Assembly: GCA_937926875.1 (NCBI GenBank)
Contig: CALBAX010000026.1
Location: 1 to 64,000, forward strand
Reading direction: 5' to 3'
Length of the DNA: 64,000 bases
Source of the DNA: an uncultured Desulfovibrio sp.
GTDB taxonomy: Bacteria; Desulfobacterota; Desulfovibrionia; Desulfovibrionales; Desulfovibrionaceae
In this document: positions 16,656-24,568 of the stretch, piece after piece
How the letters are laid out: every line of letters starts with the position of its first letter
Position numbering within the stretch: position 1 is the stretch's first letter
The notes under the pieces: model-generated
Seen by the model: only the letters and a program-made list of their open reading frames with translations
What the model was told of the DNA's origin: nothing
Databases searched by the model: none
Made by a program: the position numbers and the translations under genes

Positions 16656-17837
16656 ATGGAAGAGTTCTCGCGCATCCAGCGCCTGCCCCCCTACGTTTTC
16701 GCGGTGGTAGGCGATCTCAAAATGAAGCTGCGTCGTCAGAATATCGATATCGTTGACTTCAGCATGGGAAATCCCGACATTCCCACCCCGCCGCACATCG
16801 TGGACAAGCTGGTGGAAGCCGCACAAAAGCCGGTGAATCATCGCTATTCGCTCTCCCGCGGCATCCCCCACCTGCGCGACGCCGTGTGCGAGCGCTACAA
16901 ACGCCTGTATGACGTGGACCTCGATCCCAACACCGAAGCCATCGTGACCATGGGTTCCAAGGAAGGTCTTGCCCACCTTTCGCTGGCCATGCTCTCGCCC
17001 GGCGACGTGGTGCTGGCTCCCGACCCCACCTATCCCATCCACAAGTATGCGCCCATCATCGCCGGCGCCGACGTGCGCAGCGTGCCCATCGGGCCCGGCC
17101 GTGACTTCTTCGAGGACCTGACCGCCGCCACCAAGCAGGCCTGGCCCCGTCCCAAGCTGCTTTTCCTGTGCTACCCCCACAACCCCACCACGGAAGTGAC
17201 CGACCTGGCCTTCTTTGAAAAGGTCGTGGAATTCGCCAAGGAGAACAACATCTGGGTCATCCATGACCTGGCCTATGCCGACCTGGTCTTCGACGGCTAC
17301 AAGGCCCCCAGCTTCCTGCAGGCCAAGGGCGCCAAGGACGTGGGCGTGGAATTCTACACCATGTCCAAGAGCTATTCCATGCCCGGCTGGCGCGTGGGCT
17401 TCTGCCTGGGCAACCCCAAGCTCATCCATGCCCTGAGCCGCATCAAGAGCTACCTGGACTACGGCATCTTCCAGCCCATCCAGATCGCGGCCACCGTGGG
17501 CCTTCGCAGCGGCGACGAGGAAGTCACCAAGGTGTGCGACATCTACCGCCAGCGCCGTGACTGGCTCATCGACGGCCTCAACCGCATCGGCTGGGAAGTG
17601 CCCGCGCCCAAGGCGACCATGTTCGTCTGGGCCCGCATCCCCGAAGAGTTCCGCAAGATGGGTTCCGTGGAATTCTCCAAACTGCTGCTTACCGAAGCGC
17701 AGGTGGCCGTCTCGCCGGGCCTGGGCTTTGGCGCCTACGGCGACGAGTACGTGCGCTTCGCCCTCATCGAAAACGATCACCGCACCCGTCAGGCCGTGCG
17801 CAACATCCGCCGCCTGCTCGGCGGCTCCAGCGATTAG
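16656..17837 (+). CDS. PLP-dependent class I/II aminotransferase, alanine-type (AlaC-like)
   Basis: A 393-residue fold-type I aminotransferase, probably interconverting pyruvate/alanine or a related 2-oxo acid with glutamate. Visible residues are the N176 pyridoxal contact (CYPHNPT), the D204/Y207 pair (IHDLAYADL) and the Schiff-base Lys238 in TMSKSYSMPGWRVGF. The sequence is closest in style to AlaC/YfdZ and LL-diaminopimelate aminotransferases; substrate choice between these is inference. The start at 16656 follows AGGAG and matches the family N-terminus. Homoserine dehydrogenase begins 8 bases after the stop, so the pair is an amino-acid biosynthesis operon. Confidence 0.85.
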   Translation: MEEFSRIQRLPPYVFAVVGDLKMKLRRQNIDIVDFSMGNPDIPTPPHIVDKLVEAAQKPVNHRYSLSRGIPHLRDAVCERYKRLYDVDLDPNTEAIVTMGSKEGLAHLSLAMLSPGDVVLAPDPTYPIHKYAPIIAGADVRSVPIGPGRDFFEDLTAATKQAWPRPKLLFLCYPHNPTTEVTDLAFFEKVVEFAKENNIWVIHDLAYADLVFDGYKAPSFLQAKGAKDVGVEFYTMSKSYSMPGWRVGFCLGNPKLIHALSRIKSYLDYGIFQPIQIAATVGLRSGDEEVTKVCDIYRQRRDWLIDGLNRIGWEVPAPKATMFVWARIPEEFRKMGSVEFSKLLLTEAQVAVSPGLGFGAYGDEYVRFALIENDHRTRQAVRNIRRLLGGSSD

Positions 17838-17845
17838 GGGATACT

Positions 17846-19165
17846 ATGGCCGAAAGCAACAAGCCTCTGGTAGTGGGTCTGGCCGGGTTCGGCACCGTGG
17901 GCGGCGGTCTTGCCCGCCTGCTGGAAGAGAACGCCGGCATCATCCGTCAGCGTACGGGCCGGGACATCCAGGTCAAGAAGGTGCTGGTGCGCAATGCCCA
18001 GAAAGCGCGTACCGTGCCCCTGCCTCCCGGAGCCGACCTGACCACGGATCCTGACGAGCTGGTCAACGATCCCGAGATCGACGTGCTGGTGGAGCTCATG
18101 GGCGGCATCGACGCCCCGCGAGCCATCATCGACCGCGCCCTGGACGCCGGCAAGCACATCGTCACCGCCAACAAGGCCCTGCTGGCCGAGGAAGGGCTCG
18201 CCCTGTTCCAGAAAGCCGCCAGCAAGGGCCGCATCCTGCGCTACGAGGCCAGTGTTGCCGGCGCCGTGCCCGTGGTGGAGGCCCTGCGCACCAGCCTGGC
18301 CGGCAACCGCATCTCGTCCCTGATGGGCATCCTCAACGGCACCAGCAACTACATCCTGTCCGAGATGACCTCCAACGGCCTGGACTTCGATGTGGCCCTC
18401 AAACAGGCCCAGCAGCTGGGCTATGCCGAAGCCGACCCCACCCTGGACATCGACGGCCATGATGCGGCCCACAAGCTGACCCTGCTCATCCGCCTGGCCT
18501 ACGGGGTCAATTACCCCTACACGGCCATGCCCGTGCGCGGCATCCGCGGCATGTCCAGCCTGGACATCGCCCTGGCCCGCGAGTTCGGCTACCGCATCAA
18601 GCTCATCGCCCAGGTGCGCGAACGCCGCGACCCCGGCCAGGCCGACGGCAAGGTGCGCCTGGAAGCGGGCGTGTTCCCGGCCCTGGTGCCCTATACGGTG
18701 CTGCTGGCCCGTGTGGGCGGCGTGTACAACGCCGTGCGCGTCAGCGGCAATGCCTGCGGCTCGCTCTTCTTCCACGGCCGCGGCGCGGGCGACCTGCCCA
18801 CCGCCGGGGCCGTGCTGGCCGACCTCATGGCCGTGGCCCGTGACGAGCACCCGCACAACACCGGTTATGTCTGTGACGACCTGCCCCGCGCCAGCATCGT
18901 GCCGCCCGCGGAATGGCGTTCGCGCTACTATGTGCGCGTCATGGTCGAGGACGAGCCCGGCGTGCTGCGCGATCTGGCCGGCTGCATGGCCGACCAGGGC
19001 GTGAGCATGGCCCAGGTCATCCAGCGTACCGACGAAGGCAAGGGCGTGCCGCTGGTCTTCATGACCCATGAGACCACCGAGGAAGCCATGAGCACCGCCC
19101 TGCAGCGTACCCTGGATACCGGCATGCTGCGCCAGCCCGCCGTGTACTTCCGCGTGCTGGATTAG
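17846..19165 (+). CDS. hom: Homoserine dehydrogenase
   Basis: Reduces aspartate semialdehyde to homoserine with NAD(P)H, the branch point to threonine and methionine. The 439-residue protein has an N-terminal nucleotide-binding GLAGFGTVGGG, then VELMGGIDAPRAIIDRAL and TANKALL, the catalytic domain with GILNGTSNYILSEM, and a C-terminal ACT domain (about 350-432, YYVRVMVEDEPGVLRDLAGC) that usually mediates threonine feedback inhibition. It follows the aminotransferase gene by 8 bases and is probably translated from the same mRNA. Confidence 0.97.
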   Translation: MAESNKPLVVGLAGFGTVGGGLARLLEENAGIIRQRTGRDIQVKKVLVRNAQKARTVPLPPGADLTTDPDELVNDPEIDVLVELMGGIDAPRAIIDRALDAGKHIVTANKALLAEEGLALFQKAASKGRILRYEASVAGAVPVVEALRTSLAGNRISSLMGILNGTSNYILSEMTSNGLDFDVALKQAQQLGYAEADPTLDIDGHDAAHKLTLLIRLAYGVNYPYTAMPVRGIRGMSSLDIALAREFGYRIKLIAQVRERRDPGQADGKVRLEAGVFPALVPYTVLLARVGGVYNAVRVSGNACGSLFFHGRGAGDLPTAGAVLADLMAVARDEHPHNTGYVCDDLPRASIVPPAEWRSRYYVRVMVEDEPGVLRDLAGCMADQGVSMAQVIQRTDEGKGVPLVFMTHETTEEAMSTALQRTLDTGMLRQPAVYFRVLD

Positions 19166-19513
19166 GCATCATGAACAGGGGAGGGGCCCCGCATCTCTGC
19201 TGCCGGTGCCCGCAAGGCTCCTTTGTCGCCAGCGGGCACGGCCCTGCGGACTGGTCCCGGTCGCTGCCCGCACGAGAGGGCGTTCCCCCTCCCCTCAAAC
19301 GCCCTCCCCTTCCCCAGTGCGCTCCATTCGGGAAAGGTGGCGCATAGCTTTGCGGGAAAGGCCGCGCCACCGTGAGACCTTTCCCGCCCCACTGCCGGAG
19401 CCCCATCCTTGCAAAGGACGGGGCCCGGGAGCTTCTCCAGCAACCATACCGCGCAGGGCCTGAGACCATCCCGGCCCTGCGCTTTTTACACAGCTACGCT
19501 GTACGAGGGCCCC
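19166..19513. repeat. Dispersed hairpin element (copy 4) in a 350-base gap
   Basis: GGGGAGGGGCCCC (19178-19190) pairs at a distance with GGGCGTTCCCCCTCCCC (19278-19294). The family tail TCAAACGCCCTCCCC-TTCCCCAGTGCGCTCC follows to about 19325. About 90 bases of insert separate the arms. Nothing in the rest of the gap looks coding; it must hold the promoter of the ATP-grasp gene. Confidence 0.5.
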
Positions 19514-20704
19514 ATGATCATTCTGGAAGATCCGTATGTCTCGCCGGAGCTGGCCACTTTTGCCGCCCACCGGCAGGAACCTGTCCTGGATACGCCCGCT
19601 GCCCGGCAGGCCGGGCTGGATTACGGGCTGCACCTCAACCTTGTCTCCAGCCGCGATTTCGGCCGTCTGTGCTGCCGGGGGCAACGCCTGTACAGCAATT
19701 CGGAAAACGCCCTGGACTGGCTCTACAGCCATTCGGGCAATGCCGGGCTGGTGCGCTCCACCGAACTGCTCAAGAACAAGCTGCTGTTCCGCCAGCGCCT
19801 GGCCCCGCTCTTCCCCGATTTCCATTTCCGCGAGCTGACCCTGCGGGAGGTCATGGAGACCCATTTCGACAGCCTGCCCGGCCCCTGCGTGCTCAAGCCC
19901 GCTGTGGGCTTCTTCAGCCTGGGCGTCTACAGCATCGAGAACGCCCAGCAGTGGCGCACCGCCCGTGACGACATCGCGGCCAGTGCCGTGCGCTGGCGCA
20001 AGGAGTATCCCGCTGCCGTGCTGGACAACCAGGTCTGGCTGCTGGAATCCCTCATCCAGGGCACGGAATACGCCGTGGACGTCTACTTCAACAGCCGCGG
20101 CGAGGCCGTCATCTGCAACATCCTCCAGCATGACTTCGCCTCTTCCGAAGACGTGAGCGACCGCCTGTACTACACCAGCGCGGACATCGTCCGCCGCATG
20201 GCCGGGCCGCTGGAGGCCTGGTTCGACCAGCTCAACCAACGTCTGGGCCTGCACGATTACCCCGTCCATGTGGAACTGCGCCGCGACGCCGACGGCCATA
20301 TGGTGCCCATCGAGTTCAACCCGCTGCGCTTCGCGGGCTGGTGCTGCACGGACATCAGCCTCTTCGCCTGGGGCTTCCCCACCTACGGCTGCTATCTGGA
20401 CGACCGGCGCCCGGACTGGGACAGCATCCTGCCCGGCCACGAGGACAAGCTCTACACCCTCATCGTGCTCAACAAGCCCGCTGCCTGCCCGCCGGTGCGG
20501 CGCTTCGACTACGACGCCCTCTGCGCCCGCTTCCGCAAGGTCCTGCACCTGCGCCGCGGCTTCTACGACCGCTATTCCCACTTTGGCTTCCTGTTCACCG
20601 AGACCCCGGCCCATGACCGGGCCGAACTGGACGCCATCGTACGTGACGACCTGCGGGGCTTCGTCATCCCCGAAGACCACGAGGAGACGCCCCAGGCCCG
20701 ATAA
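19514..20704 (+). CDS. ATP-grasp domain protein
   Basis: A 396-residue protein of the ATP-grasp superfamily, which joins a carboxylate to an amine or thiol through an acyl-phosphate. Supporting motifs are a grasp-type loop (PCVLKPAVGFFSLGVYSI), a LIQGTEYAVDVYFNSRGE strand and a metal-binding PIEFNPLRFAG near the C-terminal third. The substrate is unknown. The start at 19514 is the first Met of the conserved region; a longer frame from 19409 lacks similarity. The downstream CGGC-domain gene starts 19 bases after the stop and is likely co-transcribed. Confidence 0.75.
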   Translation: MIILEDPYVSPELATFAAHRQEPVLDTPAARQAGLDYGLHLNLVSSRDFGRLCCRGQRLYSNSENALDWLYSHSGNAGLVRSTELLKNKLLFRQRLAPLFPDFHFRELTLREVMETHFDSLPGPCVLKPAVGFFSLGVYSIENAQQWRTARDDIAASAVRWRKEYPAAVLDNQVWLLESLIQGTEYAVDVYFNSRGEAVICNILQHDFASSEDVSDRLYYTSADIVRRMAGPLEAWFDQLNQRLGLHDYPVHVELRRDADGHMVPIEFNPLRFAGWCCTDISLFAWGFPTYGCYLDDRRPDWDSILPGHEDKLYTLIVLNKPAACPPVRRFDYDALCARFRKVLHLRRGFYDRYSHFGFLFTETPAHDRAELDAIVRDDLRGFVIPEDHEETPQAR

Positions 20705-20723
20705 GCAAACCAAGGAGGCTCCA

Positions 20724-21056
20724 ATGAAGAAGATCGGCATCATCCGCTGCATGCAGACCGAGGACATCTGCCCCGGCACCACGGACTTTTCCTTTGCCGC
20801 CCAGGGCAAGGGCTCATTCGAGGAACTGGGCCCCTGCGAGGTCATCGGCTTCGTCTCCTGCGGCGGCTGTCCCGGCAAGCGGGCCGTGGCCCGCGCCAAG
20901 ATGCTGGTGGATCGCGGCGCCGAGGCCGTGGCCCTGGCCTCCTGCATCTGCAAGGGCACCCCCATCAGCTTCCCCTGCCCGCACCACGAGACCATGCTCG
21001 CCGCCATCCGCAAGAAACTGGGCGAGAGCGTGCCCGTGCTGGACCACACGCATTAG
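20724..21056 (+). CDS. CGGC-domain protein, putative metal binding
   Basis: A 110-residue small protein of the CGGC family: starts MKKIGIIRC, contains FVSCGGCPGKR and later CICKGTP and CPHHE, giving several Cys and His suited to metal or cluster binding. The family has no established reaction. It has a strong AAGGAGG site and follows the ATP-grasp gene closely. Confidence 0.8.
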   Translation: MKKIGIIRCMQTEDICPGTTDFSFAAQGKGSFEELGPCEVIGFVSCGGCPGKRAVARAKMLVDRGAEAVALASCICKGTPISFPCPHHETMLAAIRKKLGESVPVLDHTH

Positions 21057-21071
21057 CGGCATGGAGCCCAT

Positions 21072-21145
21072 GGGGGACGGGGCCCCTTATGGCTGCCGCC
21101 TTCCGGCCTCTGGCTGCGGCATAAGGGGCCCGTTCCCCCTGTCCC
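21072..21145 (+). repeat. Dispersed hairpin element (copy 5)
   Basis: Arms at 21072-21091 and 21120-21139 pair almost perfectly (GGGGGACGGGGCCCCTTATG against its complement with one shift), with an internal GGCTGCCGCC/GGCTGCGGC extension. A tail with CCCGTCCCCAACTTCC follows. It lies just after the CGGC-domain gene. Confidence 0.55.
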
Positions 21146-21381
21146 GTCCCCAACTTCCTTCCTGACGCTCCCTGCAGGAGAACACGCTCACGATGCGCCC
21201 GCCGCCCTTGGGGAACGGCAGGCTGTTTCCGCCCTCCTTCCCTTCTTCCGGCCTCCGCGGGACGCCATACCATCCCGTCCTTCCCCTGTAAGTCCGGCCT
21301 CCTCCGTTTTGCTCTTTTGAGTCAATCACCATGCAGCCATGACATTTTCAATAATAAAAACAGCATGTTATATTAAAAAAT

Positions 21382-21405
21382 AATAAAATATTATAATATT
21401 TTATT
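21382..21405. promoter_or_regulatory. 24-bp perfect palindrome, candidate GntR operator O1
   Basis: Bases 21382-21393 and 21394-21405 are perfect reverse complements (left half AATAAAATATTA). The palindrome touches the -35 box of the tctC promoter, a good place for control. A similar ATATYATAATA core occurs ahead of the aldehyde dehydrogenase and GntR genes. The assignment to the FadR-type GntR at 29207 is inference. Confidence 0.6.
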
Positions 21406-21433
21406 GACATTTTTTTCTGACGGATTTTATATA
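21404..21433 (+). promoter_or_regulatory. Sigma70-type promoter of the tct-GRE operon
   Basis: TTGACA (21404-21409), an 18-base spacer and TATATA (21428-21433) lie in an AT-rich island unlike the surrounding DNA. The predicted start near 21440 leaves a leader of about 50 bases with an AGGAGG site before tctC. Confidence 0.65.
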
Positions 21434-21493
21434 AAAACAAAGGTCACGAAGAAGAATGCTCATAGCAGGAGCATCAACCCATAGGAGGTCCCC

Positions 21494-22486
21494 ATGCTGC
21501 AACGTCTTCATCTCCCCCGCTTCCTCTGTGCCCTTTTATGCACACTGCTTCTTGGTGCTGTCTCCGTACAGGCCATAGAAAAACCCAAGGATTATCCCCG
21601 ACGGCCCGTGACCTTCATCGTCCCCTTCGGGGCCGGTGGCGGGGCTGACCAGATGGCCCGGGCCATGCTGCAGCAGGTCAGCAAGATCATGAAGGTCCCG
21701 GTCCTCGTGGTCAACAAGCCCGGCGGCAACGCGACCCTCGGCTTCAACGACTTCTGGATCGCCCCTCCCGACGGCTATACCCTCCTGCAATACAATGACG
21801 ACGGCGTGACCCACCTGGTCAGCGGCCTGCTCAAGCAGGACCCCACCAAGGATTATGTGCCCATCGCCATCGGCATGATCGTCTACAGCCAGATCTACAT
21901 CCGTCCCAACGATCCCCGCTTCCATGACTGGGAAAGCTTCGTCGCCTACGCCAAGGCCAACCCCGGCAAGGTCACCCTGGGCAACATCGCCCAGCGCGGC
22001 AACCTGGAAGAAGTCCAGGCCGTCCAGCTGGAAAAGGCCGCGGGCGTCAAGTTCCGCCAGATCAGCTTCGACAAGCCCAGCGAGCGCTACAGCTCCCTCG
22101 TGGGCGGCCATGTGGACGCCCTGCTGGAACAGCCCGGCGACGTGGCGGCCTACATCAAGTCCAACGACATGAAGCCCATCGTCTCCTTCTCCGATACCCG
22201 CCCCGCGGAATTCAAGGACATCCCCTGCATCAAGGAACTGGATCCCAGCGTCTGCAACCTGTACAAGGTGCGCGGCTTCTACATGAATCCCAAGATGTCC
22301 AAGGACAAGCAGGACTATCTGCTGGCCGTGTTCAAGCAGGCCTATGAAAGCCCCGAATTCCAGAAGTACATCAGCGACAAGTATCCTGCCGACATGAAGT
22401 ACAGGGACTTTGACGAATGCATCAAGCTGCTCAACAGCATGATCGAAACATACAAGAGAATGTACAAGGAGCTTGGCTACGAATAA
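21494..22486 (+). CDS. tctC: Tripartite tricarboxylate-type transporter, periplasmic solute-binding subunit (TctC/Bug)
   Basis: A 330-residue extracytoplasmic receptor that would capture a carboxylate or sulfonate and deliver it to the TctAB membrane subunits. It begins with a signal peptide (about 27 residues, ending SVQA) and continues with the Bug-family start DYPRRPVTFIVPFGAGGGADQMAR, then VVNKPGGNATLG, PPDGYTLL and GGHVDALLEQPGDV. It is the first gene after the operator/promoter region. The ligand is not deducible from sequence, but the operon suggests the substrate of the glycyl radical enzyme. Confidence 0.93.
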   Translation: MLQRLHLPRFLCALLCTLLLGAVSVQAIEKPKDYPRRPVTFIVPFGAGGGADQMARAMLQQVSKIMKVPVLVVNKPGGNATLGFNDFWIAPPDGYTLLQYNDDGVTHLVSGLLKQDPTKDYVPIAIGMIVYSQIYIRPNDPRFHDWESFVAYAKANPGKVTLGNIAQRGNLEEVQAVQLEKAAGVKFRQISFDKPSERYSSLVGGHVDALLEQPGDVAAYIKSNDMKPIVSFSDTRPAEFKDIPCIKELDPSVCNLYKVRGFYMNPKMSKDKQDYLLAVFKQAYESPEFQKYISDKYPADMKYRDFDECIKLLNSMIETYKRMYKELGYE

Positions 22487-22497
22487 GTGATTGTGGA

Positions 22498-22530
22498 TGG
22501 CGCGATGGCCACCCGAGGGGCATCGCGCCA
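22498..22530 (+). promoter_or_regulatory. Intercistronic hairpin between tctC and tctB
   Basis: TGGCGCGATG (22498-22507) and CATCGCGCCA (22521-22530) form a perfect 10-bp stem without a T-run. Such hairpins after binding-protein genes often protect the 5' cistron so that more receptor than membrane subunit is made; that role here is inference. Confidence 0.6.
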
Positions 22531-22544
22531 TCGAGGAGGATACC

Positions 22545-23042
22545 ATGCATATCAATAGGGATTCTGTCATAGAATTTTCAGTGCTCCTTGCTGTCGGCAT
22601 AGCAGCGTTCTTACTGACGTTCACCTTTGACGACGAGATCGCCCTGTACCGCTACGGCGCCAACCTCTGGCCTGCCATCCTGTCCCTTGGTCTGATCCTT
22701 TGCACGGTCATCATATTCGTCCATACGCTCTTTTACGGTGACAGCTCCATAGAAGAAGAGGGCGGAACCAACCTTCAGACTCTTGCTCGCGTTTTCATAC
22801 TCCCCATTTTTTATGTCATCCTGCTTCCCTATGTAGGATTTTATTCTGCGACGATCATCTTCCTTCCCCTGTACACCTATATCATCCATATGAAGTCCTT
22901 CCTGAAGGTCTTTTTAAGATGTCTTGCCGTCGCCTGTGTCATCATCGTTGTCTTTACCAAGTTTCTGTTCGTACCGTTCCCTGTGGGTACGATCCCGTTA
23001 TTCTACACTATAAACTCTGAAATAGTTAATTTGCTGTATTAA
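22545..23042 (+). CDS. tctB: Tripartite tricarboxylate-type transporter, small membrane subunit (TctB)
   Basis: A 165-residue protein with four hydrophobic segments (around VLLAVGIAAFLLTF, LWPAILSLGLILCTVIIF, VFILPIFYVILLPYVGF, CLAVACVIIVVF), the TctB pattern. The start at 22545 has GAGGAGG upstream; the earlier in-frame ATG at 22491 lies in the hairpin and is rejected. It partners TctA and TctC. Codon use is more AT-rich than its neighbours. Confidence 0.9.
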   Translation: MHINRDSVIEFSVLLAVGIAAFLLTFTFDDEIALYRYGANLWPAILSLGLILCTVIIFVHTLFYGDSSIEEEGGTNLQTLARVFILPIFYVILLPYVGFYSATIIFLPLYTYIIHMKSFLKVFLRCLAVACVIIVVFTKFLFVPFPVGTIPLFYTINSEIVNLLY

Positions 23043-23053
23043 AGGAGCTCAGT

Positions 23054-24559
23054 ATGGATCTCATCATCCAGGGGATACAGGGGCTGTTCTCCAACCCCAT
23101 AAATATAATGTATTTTTTGGCGGCACTTTTTGGCGGTCTCTTCTTCGGTGCCGTTCCGGGCATCAGCGTCGTCACTCTTGGTGCCATCATCCTGCCCTTC
23201 ACCGCCTATCTTGATACGTCACAGGCCCTGATGATCTACGGCGTCATGTACTGCTCGGGGACGTTCGGCGGCGCCGTCATGGCCATCCTTTTCAACATCC
23301 CCGGTGCGGCGGAGAACGCCCCCACGGCCTTTGACGGCTACCCCCTGACCAAGAAGGGCAAGGCCGGCCTGGCCATCGGTACGGCGGTCAGCTGTTCCGC
23401 CATCGGCGGCATCCTCTCCTGTGTGGGGATGATGCTCGGCACGGACGCCATCGCCCGCTGGGCCATCCGCTCCTTCGGGCCGCCGGAAATGTTCGCCGTC
23501 ATCTTCTGCGGTTGTGCCGTGGCCGCCACCGTGGGGGCCTCCAGCACGCTCAAGGGATGGATCTCCCTGTTCATCGGCCTGCTGCTCTCCACCGTGGGCC
23601 AGGACCCCGTGGGCGGCATCTCCCGCTACACCTTCGGTGTCGTGGGTCTTTCCTCCGGCATCAGCTTCATCCCGCTGCTGCTGGGCTTCTTCTCCATCAC
23701 CGAGGTCCTTTCCAACGCGGGCAAGTCCGTCTGCTTCAAGCCTGAAGTCCCCAAGGTGCAGATCGAGTTCCCCAGTCTTTCCCTGTTCTGGAAGCAGCGC
23801 TTCAACGTGTTGCGCTCCTCGTTCGTGGGCTTCTTCTGCGGCCTGCTGCCCGGCCTGGGCGCGACGCTGGCGGCCTTCCTGAGCTACAGCGAAGCGCGCC
23901 GCTGGTCCAAGAACCCCGAGAATTTCGGCAAGGGCGAGATCAGCGGTGTGGTGGCCTCCGAGACCGGCAACAACGCGGCCACCGGCGGTGCCATGATCCC
24001 CATGCTGGCCCTGGGCCTGCCTGGCGGCTCCACCACGGCCCTGATGCTCAGCGTGTTCATGCTGCACGGCCTTGAGCCCGGACCGCTGATCATGGTCGAA
24101 CAGGAAGGCATGGTCTGGTCGGTCTTCACCTCCATGCTCCTGGCCAACTGCTGCATCCTTTTCCTGGGCTATGTGACCATGCGCATCGTGGTCAACCTGC
24201 TGCGCATCCCCAACAACTATCTCATGCCCATCGTGTTCGTGCTGGCCACCATCGGTGCCTATGCCCTGCGCAACTCCACCTTCGACGTGGTCATCATGCT
24301 GGCTGCCGGCATCGCGGGCTTTTTCCTGCGCCGCCGCGGCTACTCGCCCGCGAGCATCGTGCTGGGCAGCATCCTGGGCTCGCTGGGAGAATCGGCTCTG
24401 GCCAAGTCCATGCAGCTTTCCACCTATGACTGGACCATCTTCTTCTCCCGTCCGTTTGCCGCGTTCTTCATGATCTCCGGCATCATCGCCATCCTGCTCA
24501 CCATCTGGCGCGGCATCCGTGAAGTCGTCCAGCGCCGGAACGCGGACCTTCCGCAATAG
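23054..24559 (+). CDS. tctA: Tripartite tricarboxylate-type transporter, large membrane subunit (TctA)
   Basis: A 501-residue membrane permease with about 10-12 transmembrane helices and the TctA hallmarks: GVMYCSGTFGGAVMAILFNIPG near the N-terminus and GGAMIPMLALGLPGGSTTALML in the second half, both in the repeated TctA halves. It moves solute using an ion gradient. It follows tctB by 11 bases, and the glycyl radical enzyme gene starts 9 bases after its stop, so uptake and cleavage genes share one transcript. Confidence 0.95.
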   Translation: MDLIIQGIQGLFSNPINIMYFLAALFGGLFFGAVPGISVVTLGAIILPFTAYLDTSQALMIYGVMYCSGTFGGAVMAILFNIPGAAENAPTAFDGYPLTKKGKAGLAIGTAVSCSAIGGILSCVGMMLGTDAIARWAIRSFGPPEMFAVIFCGCAVAATVGASSTLKGWISLFIGLLLSTVGQDPVGGISRYTFGVVGLSSGISFIPLLLGFFSITEVLSNAGKSVCFKPEVPKVQIEFPSLSLFWKQRFNVLRSSFVGFFCGLLPGLGATLAAFLSYSEARRWSKNPENFGKGEISGVVASETGNNAATGGAMIPMLALGLPGGSTTALMLSVFMLHGLEPGPLIMVEQEGMVWSVFTSMLLANCCILFLGYVTMRIVVNLLRIPNNYLMPIVFVLATIGAYALRNSTFDVVIMLAAGIAGFFLRRRGYSPASIVLGSILGSLGESALAKSMQLSTYDWTIFFSRPFAAFFMISGIIAILLTIWRGIREVVQRRNADLPQ

Positions 24560-24568
24560 GAGAACATC

